Shown here: piece after piece, positions 1-5,204 of the stretch
Numbering within the stretch: position 1 is the first letter of the stretch
Layout: every line of letters begins with the position of its first letter
NCBI GenBank assembly: GCA_947372225.1
Contig: CANBSV010000131.1
Span: 1 to 5,766 of the forward strand
DNA: 5,766 nt
Direction of reading: 5' to 3'
Source: Burkholderiales bacterium
GTDB lineage: Bacteria; Pseudomonadota; Gammaproteobacteria; Burkholderiales; Burkholderiaceae_C
Position numbers and translations under genes: made by a program
The notes under the pieces: generated by a model
What the model was told of the DNA's origin: nothing
What the model saw: only the letters and a program-made list of their open reading frames with translations
Database searches by the model: none

Positions 1-88
1 GCGCTCGCAGATCCTGCAGCAAGCTGGCACGGCGATGGTGGCGCAGGCCAACCAGTTGCCTAACCAGGTGCTGTCGCTGCTGCGCTGA
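1..88 (+). CDS. fliC: Flagellin, C-terminal end only (first of two tandem copies)
   Basis: This is the last 28 codons of a flagellin gene that begins before the window; base 1 is the third base of a codon and the TGA is at 86-88. The visible peptide is the D0 C-terminal helix of flagellin, with the family hallmarks SQILQQAGTAM, VAQANQ and a hydrophobic tail ending SLLR. This helix lines the filament core and packs against the N-terminal helix of the same subunit. It matches the complete flagellin downstream residue for residue until the last few positions, where that gene ends QLLKG instead of SLLR. The two genes are therefore tandem paralogues. An intrinsic terminator follows 34 bases after the stop, so this copy appears to be transcribed as its own unit. 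Confidence 0.95.
   Translation, partial: RSQILQQAGTAMVAQANQLPNQVLSLLR
2..73 (+). repeat. Direct repeat shared by the 3' ends of the two flagellin genes
   Basis: Bases 2-73 align without gaps to 1031-1102, an offset of 1029 bases. I count four mismatches in 72 positions (at 4, 25, 61 and 70), all at third codon positions and all silent. The similarity drops sharply after base 73. It is a consequence of paralogous genes, but it is long and exact enough to serve as a substrate for recombination or gene conversion. How far it extends upstream cannot be seen because the first gene is cut off. Confidence 0.8.
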
Positions 89-122
89 TCCCGGTACGTC
101 ACGGCACTGTCCGTGTCACCGC

Positions 123-148
123 AAAGCCGCCCTGAGGGGCGGCTTTTT
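123..148 (+). terminator. Rho-independent terminator after the first flagellin gene
   Basis: The stem GCCGCCC (126-132) pairs perfectly with GGGCGGC (137-143) around a TGAG loop. Flanking AAA (123-125) can pair with the first Ts of a run of five T (144-148). A GC-rich stem plus a T-run is the classical intrinsic terminator form. It should stop transcription of the first flagellin gene, which implies that the second flagellin has its own promoter. Confidence 0.9.
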
Positions 149-218
149 CATGGGCCACGCTTTTTGATTTGAGCTCGAGAAGGGCCTCTTATCGGGGCAA
201 TGCGAGGGGTTCGGATGT

Positions 219-245
219 CCAAGAATTCAATCAACAGGCCGCACT
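219..245 (+). promoter_or_regulatory. Weak candidate sigma-28 promoter for the second fliC
   Basis: CCAAGAAT (219-226), 11 bases, then GCCGCACT (238-245). It keeps the CAAG core of the -35 and the GCCG of the -10, with the same 11-base spacer as the three better sites in this window, but loses the ATA part of the -10. Predicted initiation is near 252, giving a leader of about 60 bases. A second degenerate option is TGAAGTTG (257-264), 11 bases, GCTCGGAA (276-283), with a better -35 and a poorer -10. Some promoter is needed here because of the terminator at 123-148, but neither candidate is convincing. Confidence 0.3.
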
Positions 246-300
246 TGAGGAAGGCCTGAAGTTGCCGGGTCGCAGGCTCGGAAGTGTCATCGGATCCTTC

Positions 301-305
301 AGGAG
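301..305 (+). promoter_or_regulatory. Ribosome binding site that fixes the fliC start
   Basis: AGGAG lies 8 bases before the ATG at 314. The frame is also open back to a GTG at 284, but that would add ten residues before the universally conserved flagellin N-terminus MSQTINTN, so 314 is the correct start. Confidence 0.85.
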
Positions 306-313
306 TTCTTCTC

Positions 314-1120
314 ATGTCTCAGACCATCAACACCAACATCAATTCGCTGAACGCTCAGCGCAATCTGGCGCAATCGCAGGGCGCGCTCGCGACGTCCATG
401 CAGCGTCTGTCTTCGGGCTTGCGCGTCAACAGCGCCAAGGACGACGCAGCCGGCCTGGCGATTGCCGACCGCATGAACGCCCAGATCAAGGGCATCAACG
501 TGGCGATCCGCAACGCCAACGACGGCATCTCGCTGGCGCAAACCGCTGAAGGCGCACTGTCCACCGTGACCGATGTGCTGCAACGCATGCGTGAGCTGGC
601 AGTGCAAGCGCAAAACGGCTCGAACGGCACGTCCGACCGCGCCAACCTCGACACGGAATATCAGCAGCTCAGCGCTGAAATCACCCGCATCGCGACGCAG
701 ACCAAGTTCAACGGCAACGCCATCGTGGGTGCGAGCGCCGGCGCACAGACCTTCCAGATCGGTGCCAACAACGGCGACACACTGACGATCACCACGTCGA
801 CGGTGACCACCGTGGCGGGCGGCCTGACGACGGCGGCGGCTGCGTCCACGGCACTGGCGGCCATCGACACGGAGCTCGACACCATCACGACGGATCGCGC
901 TTCTTACGGTGCCGTGATGAACCGCTTCCAGTTTGCAATCTCGAGCCTGCAAGTCACTGGCGAAAACCAGAGCGCTGCACGCGGTCGCATCATGGATGCG
1001 GACTTCGCAGCGGAAACGGCCAGCCTGGCGCGTTCGCAGATCCTGCAGCAAGCCGGCACGGCGATGGTGGCGCAGGCCAACCAGTTGCCCAACCAGGTTC
1101 TGCAATTGCTCAAGGGCTGA
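314..1120 (+). CDS. fliC: Flagellin, filament structural protein (second tandem copy)
   Basis: Flagellin polymerises into the external filament after export through the flagellar type III apparatus. The 268-aa protein starts MSQTINTNINSLNAQRNL, typical of the D0 helix. D1 follows with RLSSGLRVNSAKDDAAGLAI (31-50) and LQRMRELAVQ (89-98), and the return D1/D0 arm runs from about NRF (203-205) through SARGRI-like and DADFAAE to SQILQQAGTAM, VAQANQ and QLLKG at the end. The middle (about 138-195) is short, Thr/Ala-rich and low in complexity, so the large outer D2/D3 domains of enteric flagellin are absent. The LQRMRELAV segment corresponds to the D1 site contacted by TLR5 in Salmonella flagellin; recognition here is inferred only. 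The start at 314 is set by an AGGAG site and the conserved N-terminus. The partner genes fliD and fliS lie immediately downstream. Confidence 0.97.
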   Translation: MSQTINTNINSLNAQRNLAQSQGALATSMQRLSSGLRVNSAKDDAAGLAIADRMNAQIKGINVAIRNANDGISLAQTAEGALSTVTDVLQRMRELAVQAQNGSNGTSDRANLDTEYQQLSAEITRIATQTKFNGNAIVGASAGAQTFQIGANNGDTLTITTSTVTTVAGGLTTAAAASTALAAIDTELDTITTDRASYGAVMNRFQFAISSLQVTGENQSAARGRIMDADFAAETASLARSQILQQAGTAMVAQANQLPNQVLQLLKG

Positions 1121-1136
1121 TCGCGCTGTCACCGAA

Positions 1137-1162
1137 GGGCGGGCGTCATGAGACGCCGGCCC
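1137..1162 (+). terminator. Stem-loop after fliC, possible terminator without a T-run
   Basis: GGCGTC (1142-1147) pairs with GACGCC (1152-1157) around ATGA. After one G-G mismatch the stem continues with GGGC (1137-1140) against GCCC (1159-1162), giving ten pairs. It begins 17 bases after the fliC stop. No T-run follows, so it may stabilise the 3' end of the abundant flagellin mRNA or pause polymerase rather than terminate on its own. Confidence 0.45.
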
Positions 1163-1172
1163 TCGACGCGGC

Positions 1173-1199
1173 TCAAGTCGCGAGCGACATGGCCGATAC
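1173..1199 (+). promoter_or_regulatory. Sigma-28 (FliA) promoter of fliD
   Basis: TCAAGTCG (1173-1180), 11 bases, GCCGATAC (1192-1199). This fits the known flagellar sigma-28 consensus TAAAGTTT, 11 bases, GCCGATAA, with the exact spacer. Initiation is expected near 1206, leaving a leader of about 90 bases before the fliD ATG. It places fliD in the late class of flagellar genes. Confidence 0.85.
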
Positions 1200-1234
1200 A
1201 GCCTACAACGCGGAGCTGTTCGAGCGTCCGTACT

Positions 1235-1268
1235 GGCGCCGCCGGTCCGTTCAAGGTCCGCCGGCGCC
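1235..1268 (+). promoter_or_regulatory. Long GC-rich hairpin in the fliD leader
   Basis: GGCGCCG (1235-1241) pairs with CGGCGCC (1262-1268). After a C-C mismatch CGG (1243-1245) pairs with CCG (1258-1260), and after a T-T mismatch CC (1247-1248) pairs with GG (1255-1256), leaving a six-base loop. The 3' side is followed by a T-rich stretch (1270-1279, interrupted by C and G). It lies between the predicted sigma-28 start and the fliD ribosome site, so it could attenuate, pause or protect the mRNA. It could also terminate read-through from fliC. Confidence 0.5.
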
Positions 1269-1294
1269 GTTTCTTGTTGCGCTAGGAGATTTCC

Positions 1295-2716
1295 ATGGCC
1301 ACCATCAGTTCAGCCGGTATCGGCAGCGGCCTCGACGTCAAGTCGATCATCACCCAGTTGATGGCCATCGAGCAGCAGCCCAAGGATCAACTCGCCGCAG
1401 CCGCGACCAAGATCCAGACCCAGATCTCCGAGGTCGGCAAGGTGACCAGTGCGTTGTCCACGTTGAGGGACCTCAGCTCCAAGCTTTCGTCGAACACGTT
1501 CTGGAACCAGACCACCGCCAGCTCGAGCAGTTCGGCCGTGACGGTCACGTCGAGCAGCACTGCGCTGCCCGCCAACTATTCGGTCGAGGTGCAGCAGTTG
1601 GCCAGCTCGCAGTCGTTGATGGCGGGGCAGACGTTCGCCTCGTCGACGGCCCTCGTGGGCTCCGGGACACTGAACATCGAGATGGGAACCTGGGGCACGG
1701 GACAAACCACCTTTGCAGCGTCCAGCACGCCATCGTCTGCGGCGATCACGGTCGATTCAACCGACACCGTCGAGTCGCTGCGCGACAAGATCAATGCGGC
1801 CAAGATGGGCGTGTCGGCGAGCATCCTCACCGACGCGTCGGGAGCCCGCCTGGTGGTGCGCTCGACCACGTCGGGAGCGGCCAACGGATTTCGCATCACC
1901 ACCAGTGGTGCCACCGGTGCCGTGGCGACCATGGGCTACGACCCGTCGACCGGCGTGACGGGGGCCACCCAGACCAGGCCGGCCGCTGACGCCAAGGCCA
2001 CCATCGACGGTGTGAGCGTGACGTCCACCACCAACTCGTTTGCCAACGTGATGGACGGCGTGTCGCTGACGGCCAACGCGGTGACGACGACGGCAGCCAC
2101 CGTGACCGTCAGCAATGACACCGCAGCGATCAAGACCAAGCTGCAGGAATTCGCCACCGCCTACACCGCGCTCAACAGTCTCATCGCCACCGACACCAAG
2201 TACGACGGGACGACCAAGAAGGCCGGGCCGCTGCAAGGCGACAGCACCATCATCGGCGTGCAAACGCGCATGCGCACGCTGCTGGGCGCGACGTCCACCG
2301 CGTCATCGGCATTCGCCCGCATGTCCGACGCCGGTTTCGAGTTGCAACGCGATGGCAGCCTGACGATCAACGCGACCAAGATGGACAACGCGCTGTCGAA
2401 CCTCAGCCAGATGAAGGCGCTGTTCGTGGACAACACCTCCACCACCACCAGCGGCGAAGGTTTCGGCAAGCAGTTCTACGACACCGCGTACAGCCTTCTC
2501 ACCACGGGAGGTGCGATCAATTCGCGCTCCACGGCGCTGTCTGACAAGCTCCAGCGCAACCAGAAATCGCAGGACGCCATGGATGCGCGACTGGCTCAGA
2601 CGCAAAAGATGCTTGAGGCTCAATACGGCGCGCTCGACACCCAGATGGCCTCGCTCAACGGGCTGTCAAGCTACGTGACGCAGCAGGTCACGCAGTGGAA
2701 CAAGACCGGGGCCTGA
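1295..2716 (+). CDS. fliD: Flagellar filament cap protein (hook-associated protein 2)
   Basis: FliD forms the oligomeric cap at the growing filament tip and helps exported flagellin subunits insert beneath it. The 473-aa length is normal for the family. The N-terminal domain opens with ISSAGIGSGLDVKSIITQLM (residues 4-23), followed by a heptad-like helical stretch (about 24-65) and a Ser/Thr-rich linker (72-92). Residues about 151-200 hold the typical segment with DTVESLRDKINAAKMGVSAS and a following SGARLVVRS. The C-terminal part has GPLQGDSTI (311-319), DGSLTIN (353-359) and a terminal helical region (about 410-470) ending in a Gln-rich coil. An AGGAGA site (1284-1289) sits 5 bases before the ATG. 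A sigma-28 promoter and a hairpin leader precede it. Its chaperone FliT is encoded two genes downstream. Confidence 0.96.
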   Translation: MATISSAGIGSGLDVKSIITQLMAIEQQPKDQLAAAATKIQTQISEVGKVTSALSTLRDLSSKLSSNTFWNQTTASSSSSAVTVTSSSTALPANYSVEVQQLASSQSLMAGQTFASSTALVGSGTLNIEMGTWGTGQTTFAASSTPSSAAITVDSTDTVESLRDKINAAKMGVSASILTDASGARLVVRSTTSGAANGFRITTSGATGAVATMGYDPSTGVTGATQTRPAADAKATIDGVSVTSTTNSFANVMDGVSLTANAVTTTAATVTVSNDTAAIKTKLQEFATAYTALNSLIATDTKYDGTTKKAGPLQGDSTIIGVQTRMRTLLGATSTASSAFARMSDAGFELQRDGSLTINATKMDNALSNLSQMKALFVDNTSTTTSGEGFGKQFYDTAYSLLTTGGAINSRSTALSDKLQRNQKSQDAMDARLAQTQKMLEAQYGALDTQMASLNGLSSYVTQQVTQWNKTGA

Positions 2717-2764
2717 GCTCCGGAAACACGCTCTGAAAACGGCTGAATTTGACAGTCCTGTCAC

Positions 2765-2791
2765 TAAAGTCGGGGTGCCCCCCGCCGATAT
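2765..2791 (+). promoter_or_regulatory. Sigma-28 (FliA) promoter of the fliS-fliT-ycgR run
   Basis: TAAAGTCG (2765-2772), 11 bases, GCCGATAT (2784-2791): the best sigma-28 match in the window. Initiation is expected near 2798, about 27 bases before the fliS ATG. It gives the chaperone genes their own late promoter, separate from that of fliD. The spacer contains a small GGGG/CCCC dyad (2772-2781). Confidence 0.9.
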
Positions 2792-2824
2792 TCAGTAAAG
2801 CAACCACTACTGAGATCGGACACC

Positions 2825-3274
2825 ATGTTTGCAGCCACCTACTCCGCCACGCGCTCTGCTCCCATGCTCGCCAATGCGTACCGTCAGGTGGGCAACGAAA
2901 CGGGCATTTCGAGTGCCAACCCCCACAAACTGATCCAGATGCTGTTCGATGGCTTCGCCGAGTCGGTGGCGCAGGCCCGCGGTGCGCTGCGCGCGCGTCA
3001 GATCGAAGCCAAGGGCCGTGCCATCAGCCGTGCCCTGGCCATCATCGACGAAGGTCTGCATGCCGGCCTGAACCTGTCAGCAGGTGGCCCGCTGGCAGCT
3101 GAACTCGACGAGCTCTACACCTACGTGGCTTTGCGGCTGACGCAAGCCAACATGCGCAATGACGAATCTGCGCTCGACGAATGCGTGGCGCTCATGGAGC
3201 CGATTCGCAGCGCCTGGGCTCAGATTGGTCCTCAGGCTGCCAACTCATCAACGTACATGGTGGCCAACGCTTGA
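2825..3274 (+). CDS. fliS: Flagellin export chaperone FliS
   Basis: FliS binds the C-terminal helix of flagellin in the cytoplasm, prevents premature polymerisation and delivers it to the export gate. The 149-aa protein is close to the family's usual 120-150 aa. Visible hallmarks are the early AYRQVGNETG (18-27), then NPHKLIQMLFDGF (32-44) opening the helical bundle, and GGPLAAELDELYTYVALRL (87-105), the equivalent of the conserved GGxLA...LYxYM segment. The last dozen residues are probably flexible. The ATG at 2825 has only weak upstream purine stretches (GAGA 2812-2815, CGGA 2817-2820), but the N-terminus starts at the expected place. It lies 108 bases after fliD and just before fliT. Confidence 0.96.
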   Translation: MFAATYSATRSAPMLANAYRQVGNETGISSANPHKLIQMLFDGFAESVAQARGALRARQIEAKGRAISRALAIIDEGLHAGLNLSAGGPLAAELDELYTYVALRLTQANMRNDESALDECVALMEPIRSAWAQIGPQAANSSTYMVANA

Positions 3275-3309
3275 ACACACACATGAACACACGAACAAGC
3301 GAAAAATCC

Positions 3310-3609
3310 ATGAGCTCCAATCTCATCCATTACTATGAAGCCATCGAACGCGCGAGTCAGGACATGCTGACGGCCGCACGCGATGGCGACTGGGACTCGG
3401 TTGTCAAGCTCGAAGGGGCTTGTGCGCTGCTGATTTCCCAGCTCAAGCACGCGGCGTCCAATCGCTCGCTCGATAGCACCGAAAAGCAACTCAAGTCGCG
3501 CATCATGCAACGCATCCTGGTCAATGACGCTGAAGTTCGTGTCCTCGCCGAGCCCTGGCTCGAAGGTCTGGACGAACTGTTGGCGGGTCGATCGACCACC
3601 ATGCACTGA
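3310..3609 (+). CDS. fliT: FliT-like flagellar export chaperone
   Basis: FliT proteins are small helical chaperones for the cap protein FliD; in enteric bacteria FliT also binds FlhDC as a negative regulator. This 99-aa product has the family pattern: LIHYYEAIERASQDML (5-20), AARDGDWDSVVKLE (22-35), LISQLK (41-46), then two further helices rich in charged residues and ending with LEGLDELL. No membrane segment or signal peptide is visible. The start is uncertain: an in-frame ATG at 3283, 8 bases after the fliS stop, would add nine residues. Neither start has a strong ribosome site, and I chose 3310 because it begins just before the family-like YYEAIE helix. The family is divergent, so identity rests on this pattern plus position after fliS. 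Confidence 0.85.
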   Translation: MSSNLIHYYEAIERASQDMLTAARDGDWDSVVKLEGACALLISQLKHAASNRSLDSTEKQLKSRIMQRILVNDAEVRVLAEPWLEGLDELLAGRSTTMH

Positions 3610-3622
3610 GGACTCACCGTCG

Positions 3623-4363
3623 ATGAGCAAACCCGAGGCCGGTGATGGCGGCAATCTCGACGATTACCGCATCACCGCGGTGGCTGAGGTCGCTGCCTTG
3701 CTCAAGCGATTGGTGGACTCGGGCGTCACGCTCAACCTGAGCACGCCTTCTGGCGCTGCGCTGTCGAGCACCTTGTGGACGATGGACACCCAGCGGGGGT
3801 TGCTGACCTTCAGCGCGGATCCCACCGCGCCGCAATTGCAAGCGCTGGTCGAGTCGACCGAGGCGATGGTCGTGGGCTACCTCGACAACATCAAGGTGAA
3901 ATTTGAAGTGGGCGGGATGGTTCTGGTCCACAACGGCAAGTTCTCTGCCATCAGTTGTGCGATGCCGGGCGAGATGTTCCGCTTTCAGCGTCGTGACTTC
4001 TTCCGTGTGCGTCCATTGCTGCGCAACGAGCCCTTGGCACGGTTCCACCACCCCGTGCTGACCGACGTGCAGCTCACGCTGCGCGTGCTCGACGTGAGCA
4101 TCGGTGGTTGCGCGCTGCACTTGCCGCCTGATGCGCCCATGCTTGAGCCGGGCGTGCTGCTGGGTTCGGTCGAACTCGACCTCGATGCCGACACCCACTT
4201 CGTGGTGCCGCTGCACCTGCACCACCTGTCGTCGATGGCCGTCGAGGGCCGGGGCATGAAGCTGGGTTGCGAATTTCACAAGGCGAGCATGGAAAGCCTG
4301 CGCTTGCTCCAGCTTTACATCGATCGGACTCAGAAAAAGCGCAGGATGATGGCGCTCGACTGA
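3623..4363 (+). CDS. ycgR: YcgR-type PilZ protein, c-di-GMP-responsive flagellar brake
   Basis: YcgR proteins bind cyclic di-GMP through a PilZ domain and then interact with the flagellar motor to slow rotation or bias its direction. The 246-aa product has the two-domain order of the family: an N-terminal YcgR-like beta domain (about 14-118) and a C-terminal PilZ domain (about 119-240). Both c-di-GMP signatures are intact: the RxxxR element within FQRRDFFRVRP (121-131; R124 and R128) and DxSxGG (D157, S159, G161, G162). The frame is open further upstream inside fliT, but an AGGA near 3609-3612 and the 13-base gap after fliT support the ATG at 3623. It is therefore probably co-transcribed with fliS and fliT from the promoter at 2765-2791. 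Ligand binding is inferred from motifs. Confidence 0.93.
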   Translation: MSKPEAGDGGNLDDYRITAVAEVAALLKRLVDSGVTLNLSTPSGAALSSTLWTMDTQRGLLTFSADPTAPQLQALVESTEAMVVGYLDNIKVKFEVGGMVLVHNGKFSAISCAMPGEMFRFQRRDFFRVRPLLRNEPLARFHHPVLTDVQLTLRVLDVSIGGCALHLPPDAPMLEPGVLLGSVELDLDADTHFVVPLHLHHLSSMAVEGRGMKLGCEFHKASMESLRLLQLYIDRTQKKRRMMALD

Positions 4364-4424
4364 TCCCTTCCAAGGCGCGGTTTGCCAACTAATGCACGTC
4401 TGCGGCCTTTGTCAACGCGCCGCC

Positions 4425-4451
4425 TCAAGTTCGCCCCCCGGTAGCCGAAGA
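4425..4451 (+). promoter_or_regulatory. Sigma-28-type promoter of the 88-aa gene
   Basis: TCAAGTTC (4425-4432), 11 bases, GCCGAAGA (4444-4451). The -35 is as good as that of fliD, and the -10 keeps the GCCGA core but departs from consensus in its last bases. The 11-base spacer is the same as at 1173-1199 and 2765-2791. Initiation near 4458 would give a leader of about 36 bases ending in the strong ribosome site before 4494. Confidence 0.65.
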
Positions 4452-4493
4452 GTTGAATATCCGTCACTCTCGCACCGTCGTAAGGAGCGAATC

Positions 4494-4760
4494 ATGAGCA
4501 TCAACAACGTGCAGCGCACCGACAGCGTCGAACGTGTCCTGCCCACATCGGCTTCCCTGTCGGCTCCCGACAAGACCGTCCCGCAGCCGCAACTCGACAA
4601 GCAGTCACCCGGGCACGCCACGCTGTCCTCCGAAAACGAAGCGCCGCTGCGTTTTCCCTGGCTGAGCTGGCAAACCCGTGAGCTCGATATCGCCTCGAAG
4701 CAGCCTTCACCCTACGGAACGATTCCGTTGCTCGGCAAGGAACTCGATCAGAAGGTCTGA
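4494..4760 (+). CDS. Unrecognised 88-aa protein, probable late flagellar gene
   Basis: I do not recognise this protein. A strong AAGGAG site (4482-4487) lies 6 bases before the ATG. The product has 88 residues, ten prolines, no cysteine, nearly balanced charge, and no signal peptide or membrane segment. Residues 1-50 are polar and rich in Ser/Pro/Gln, hence probably disordered. Residues 51-88 look more structured, with PLRFPWLSW (51-59, two Trp), TRELDIASKQ (61-70), PYGTIPLLGKEL (73-84). It does not resemble FlgM, FlhE or a FliT/FliS chaperone. Its own sigma-28-type promoter, its place between the chaperone/brake genes and fliE, and neighbour-like codon use argue for a real flagellar gene. 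It could be a small export substrate, a regulator or a chaperone, but the sequence does not decide between these. The stop is 19 bases from the converging fliE stop. Confidence 0.8.
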   Translation: MSINNVQRTDSVERVLPTSASLSAPDKTVPQPQLDKQSPGHATLSSENEAPLRFPWLSWQTRELDIASKQPSPYGTIPLLGKELDQKV

Positions 4761-4786
4761 GATCCCGCGGGTGCAGGCCTCAGATC
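4754..4786. terminator. Stem-loop spanning the convergent stop codons
   Basis: TCTGAG (4756-4761) pairs perfectly with CTCAGA (4779-4784), extendable by two pairs including a G-T. The loop contains the palindrome CCCGCGGG (4764-4771). The arms cover the TGA of the 88-aa gene and the TGA of fliE on the other strand. It could act on transcripts from either side, but no T-run follows in either direction, so it is only a possible bidirectional terminator. Confidence 0.35.
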
Positions 4787-5103
4787 TGCATGTTCATGAT
4801 TTCGCTGTAGGCCTGGACCAGCTTGTTGCGAACCTGCAAGGTCGCCTGAAAGCCGATCTGGGCCTTTTGTGCGGCCACCATGGTCTGCTCGATGCTGACG
4901 TTGGGGTTGTCCAGTTGCACCTCACGCTGCAAACGACCCACTTCGGTCTGGCTGTTGCTCACCGTTTGCAGCGCTTGAGTCAAGGCGGTCTGAAATCCGC
5001 CACCGTCGACGGGTTTCGCCTTGCCCAGGGGCTGCCCTTGCGTGTTCAGCCCGGCGCGTGCCACGGCCTGAGCGAAGTCGAAAGGTTTGAGCGTGACGTT
5101 CAT
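4780..5103 (-). CDS. fliE: Flagellar hook-basal body protein FliE
   Basis: FliE is a small rod-base protein that joins the MS-ring (FliF) to the proximal rod and is needed early for export of later rod proteins. The 107-aa length agrees with about 104 aa in enteric bacteria. The N-terminal part is variable; the C-terminal half has the family pattern SIEQTMVAAQKAQIGFQ (70-86), then VRNKLVQAYSEIMNMQI (91-107) to the end. The frame is open far upstream, but the ATG at 5103 is preceded 5 bases away by GGGGAA (on the minus strand, plus-strand 5109-5114) and gives a normal N-terminus. It is divergent from fliF, as in E. coli. No sigma-28 site is visible upstream, consistent with an earlier expression class. 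Confidence 0.95.
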   Translation of the reverse strand: MNVTLKPFDFAQAVARAGLNTQGQPLGKAKPVDGGGFQTALTQALQTVSNSQTEVGRLQREVQLDNPNVSIEQTMVAAQKAQIGFQATLQVRNKLVQAYSEIMNMQI

Positions 5104-5204
5104 GACGGTTCCCCGGTGACCATTGGGCCGGCCTGATGCAACAGCACCTGGCGCGCAGCACCCAGTGGGAGGAATCGTATTCAGACCGGCCCGAATTGAA
5201 TGGG

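Noticed and set aside
190..200. CCCGATAA-like sequence on the minus strand upstream of fliC
   Set aside because: No -35 match at the right distance and no minus-strand gene for it to serve.
299..1132. Minus-strand open frame of 277 codons opposite fliC
   Set aside because: It is antisense to an unmistakable flagellin, is rich in Arg/His/Ala as expected from reading GC-rich codons backwards, and has no family resemblance.
1189..1989. Plus-strand open frame of 266 codons overlapping fliD
   Set aside because: Out of frame with fliD, with Arg/His/Gly/Asp-rich low-quality composition; its ATG falls in the fliD promoter. It is a shadow of GC codon bias.
3524..3622. N-terminal extension of the PilZ gene into fliT
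   Set aside because: The frame is open, but the extra 33 residues resemble no YcgR N-terminus, and the ATG at 3623 has a ribosome site and normal spacing after fliT.
4374..4421. GGCGCG/CGCGCC inverted repeat after the PilZ gene as a terminator
   Set aside because: Only six pairs around a loop of more than 30 bases and no T-run; such short GC repeats are expected by chance in this composition.
4392..4493. N-terminal extension of the 88-aa gene
   Set aside because: It would place the start upstream of the sigma-28-type promoter; the ATG at 4494 has a strong AAGGAG site.
4678..5136. Plus-strand open frame opposite fliE
   Set aside because: Antisense to fliE, whose family signature is clear; no separate signals.
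5167..5180. Strong GGGAGGA Shine-Dalgarno-like sequence in the fliE-fliF gap
   Set aside because: No ATG, GTG or TTG follows at a usable distance with a meaningful reading frame.
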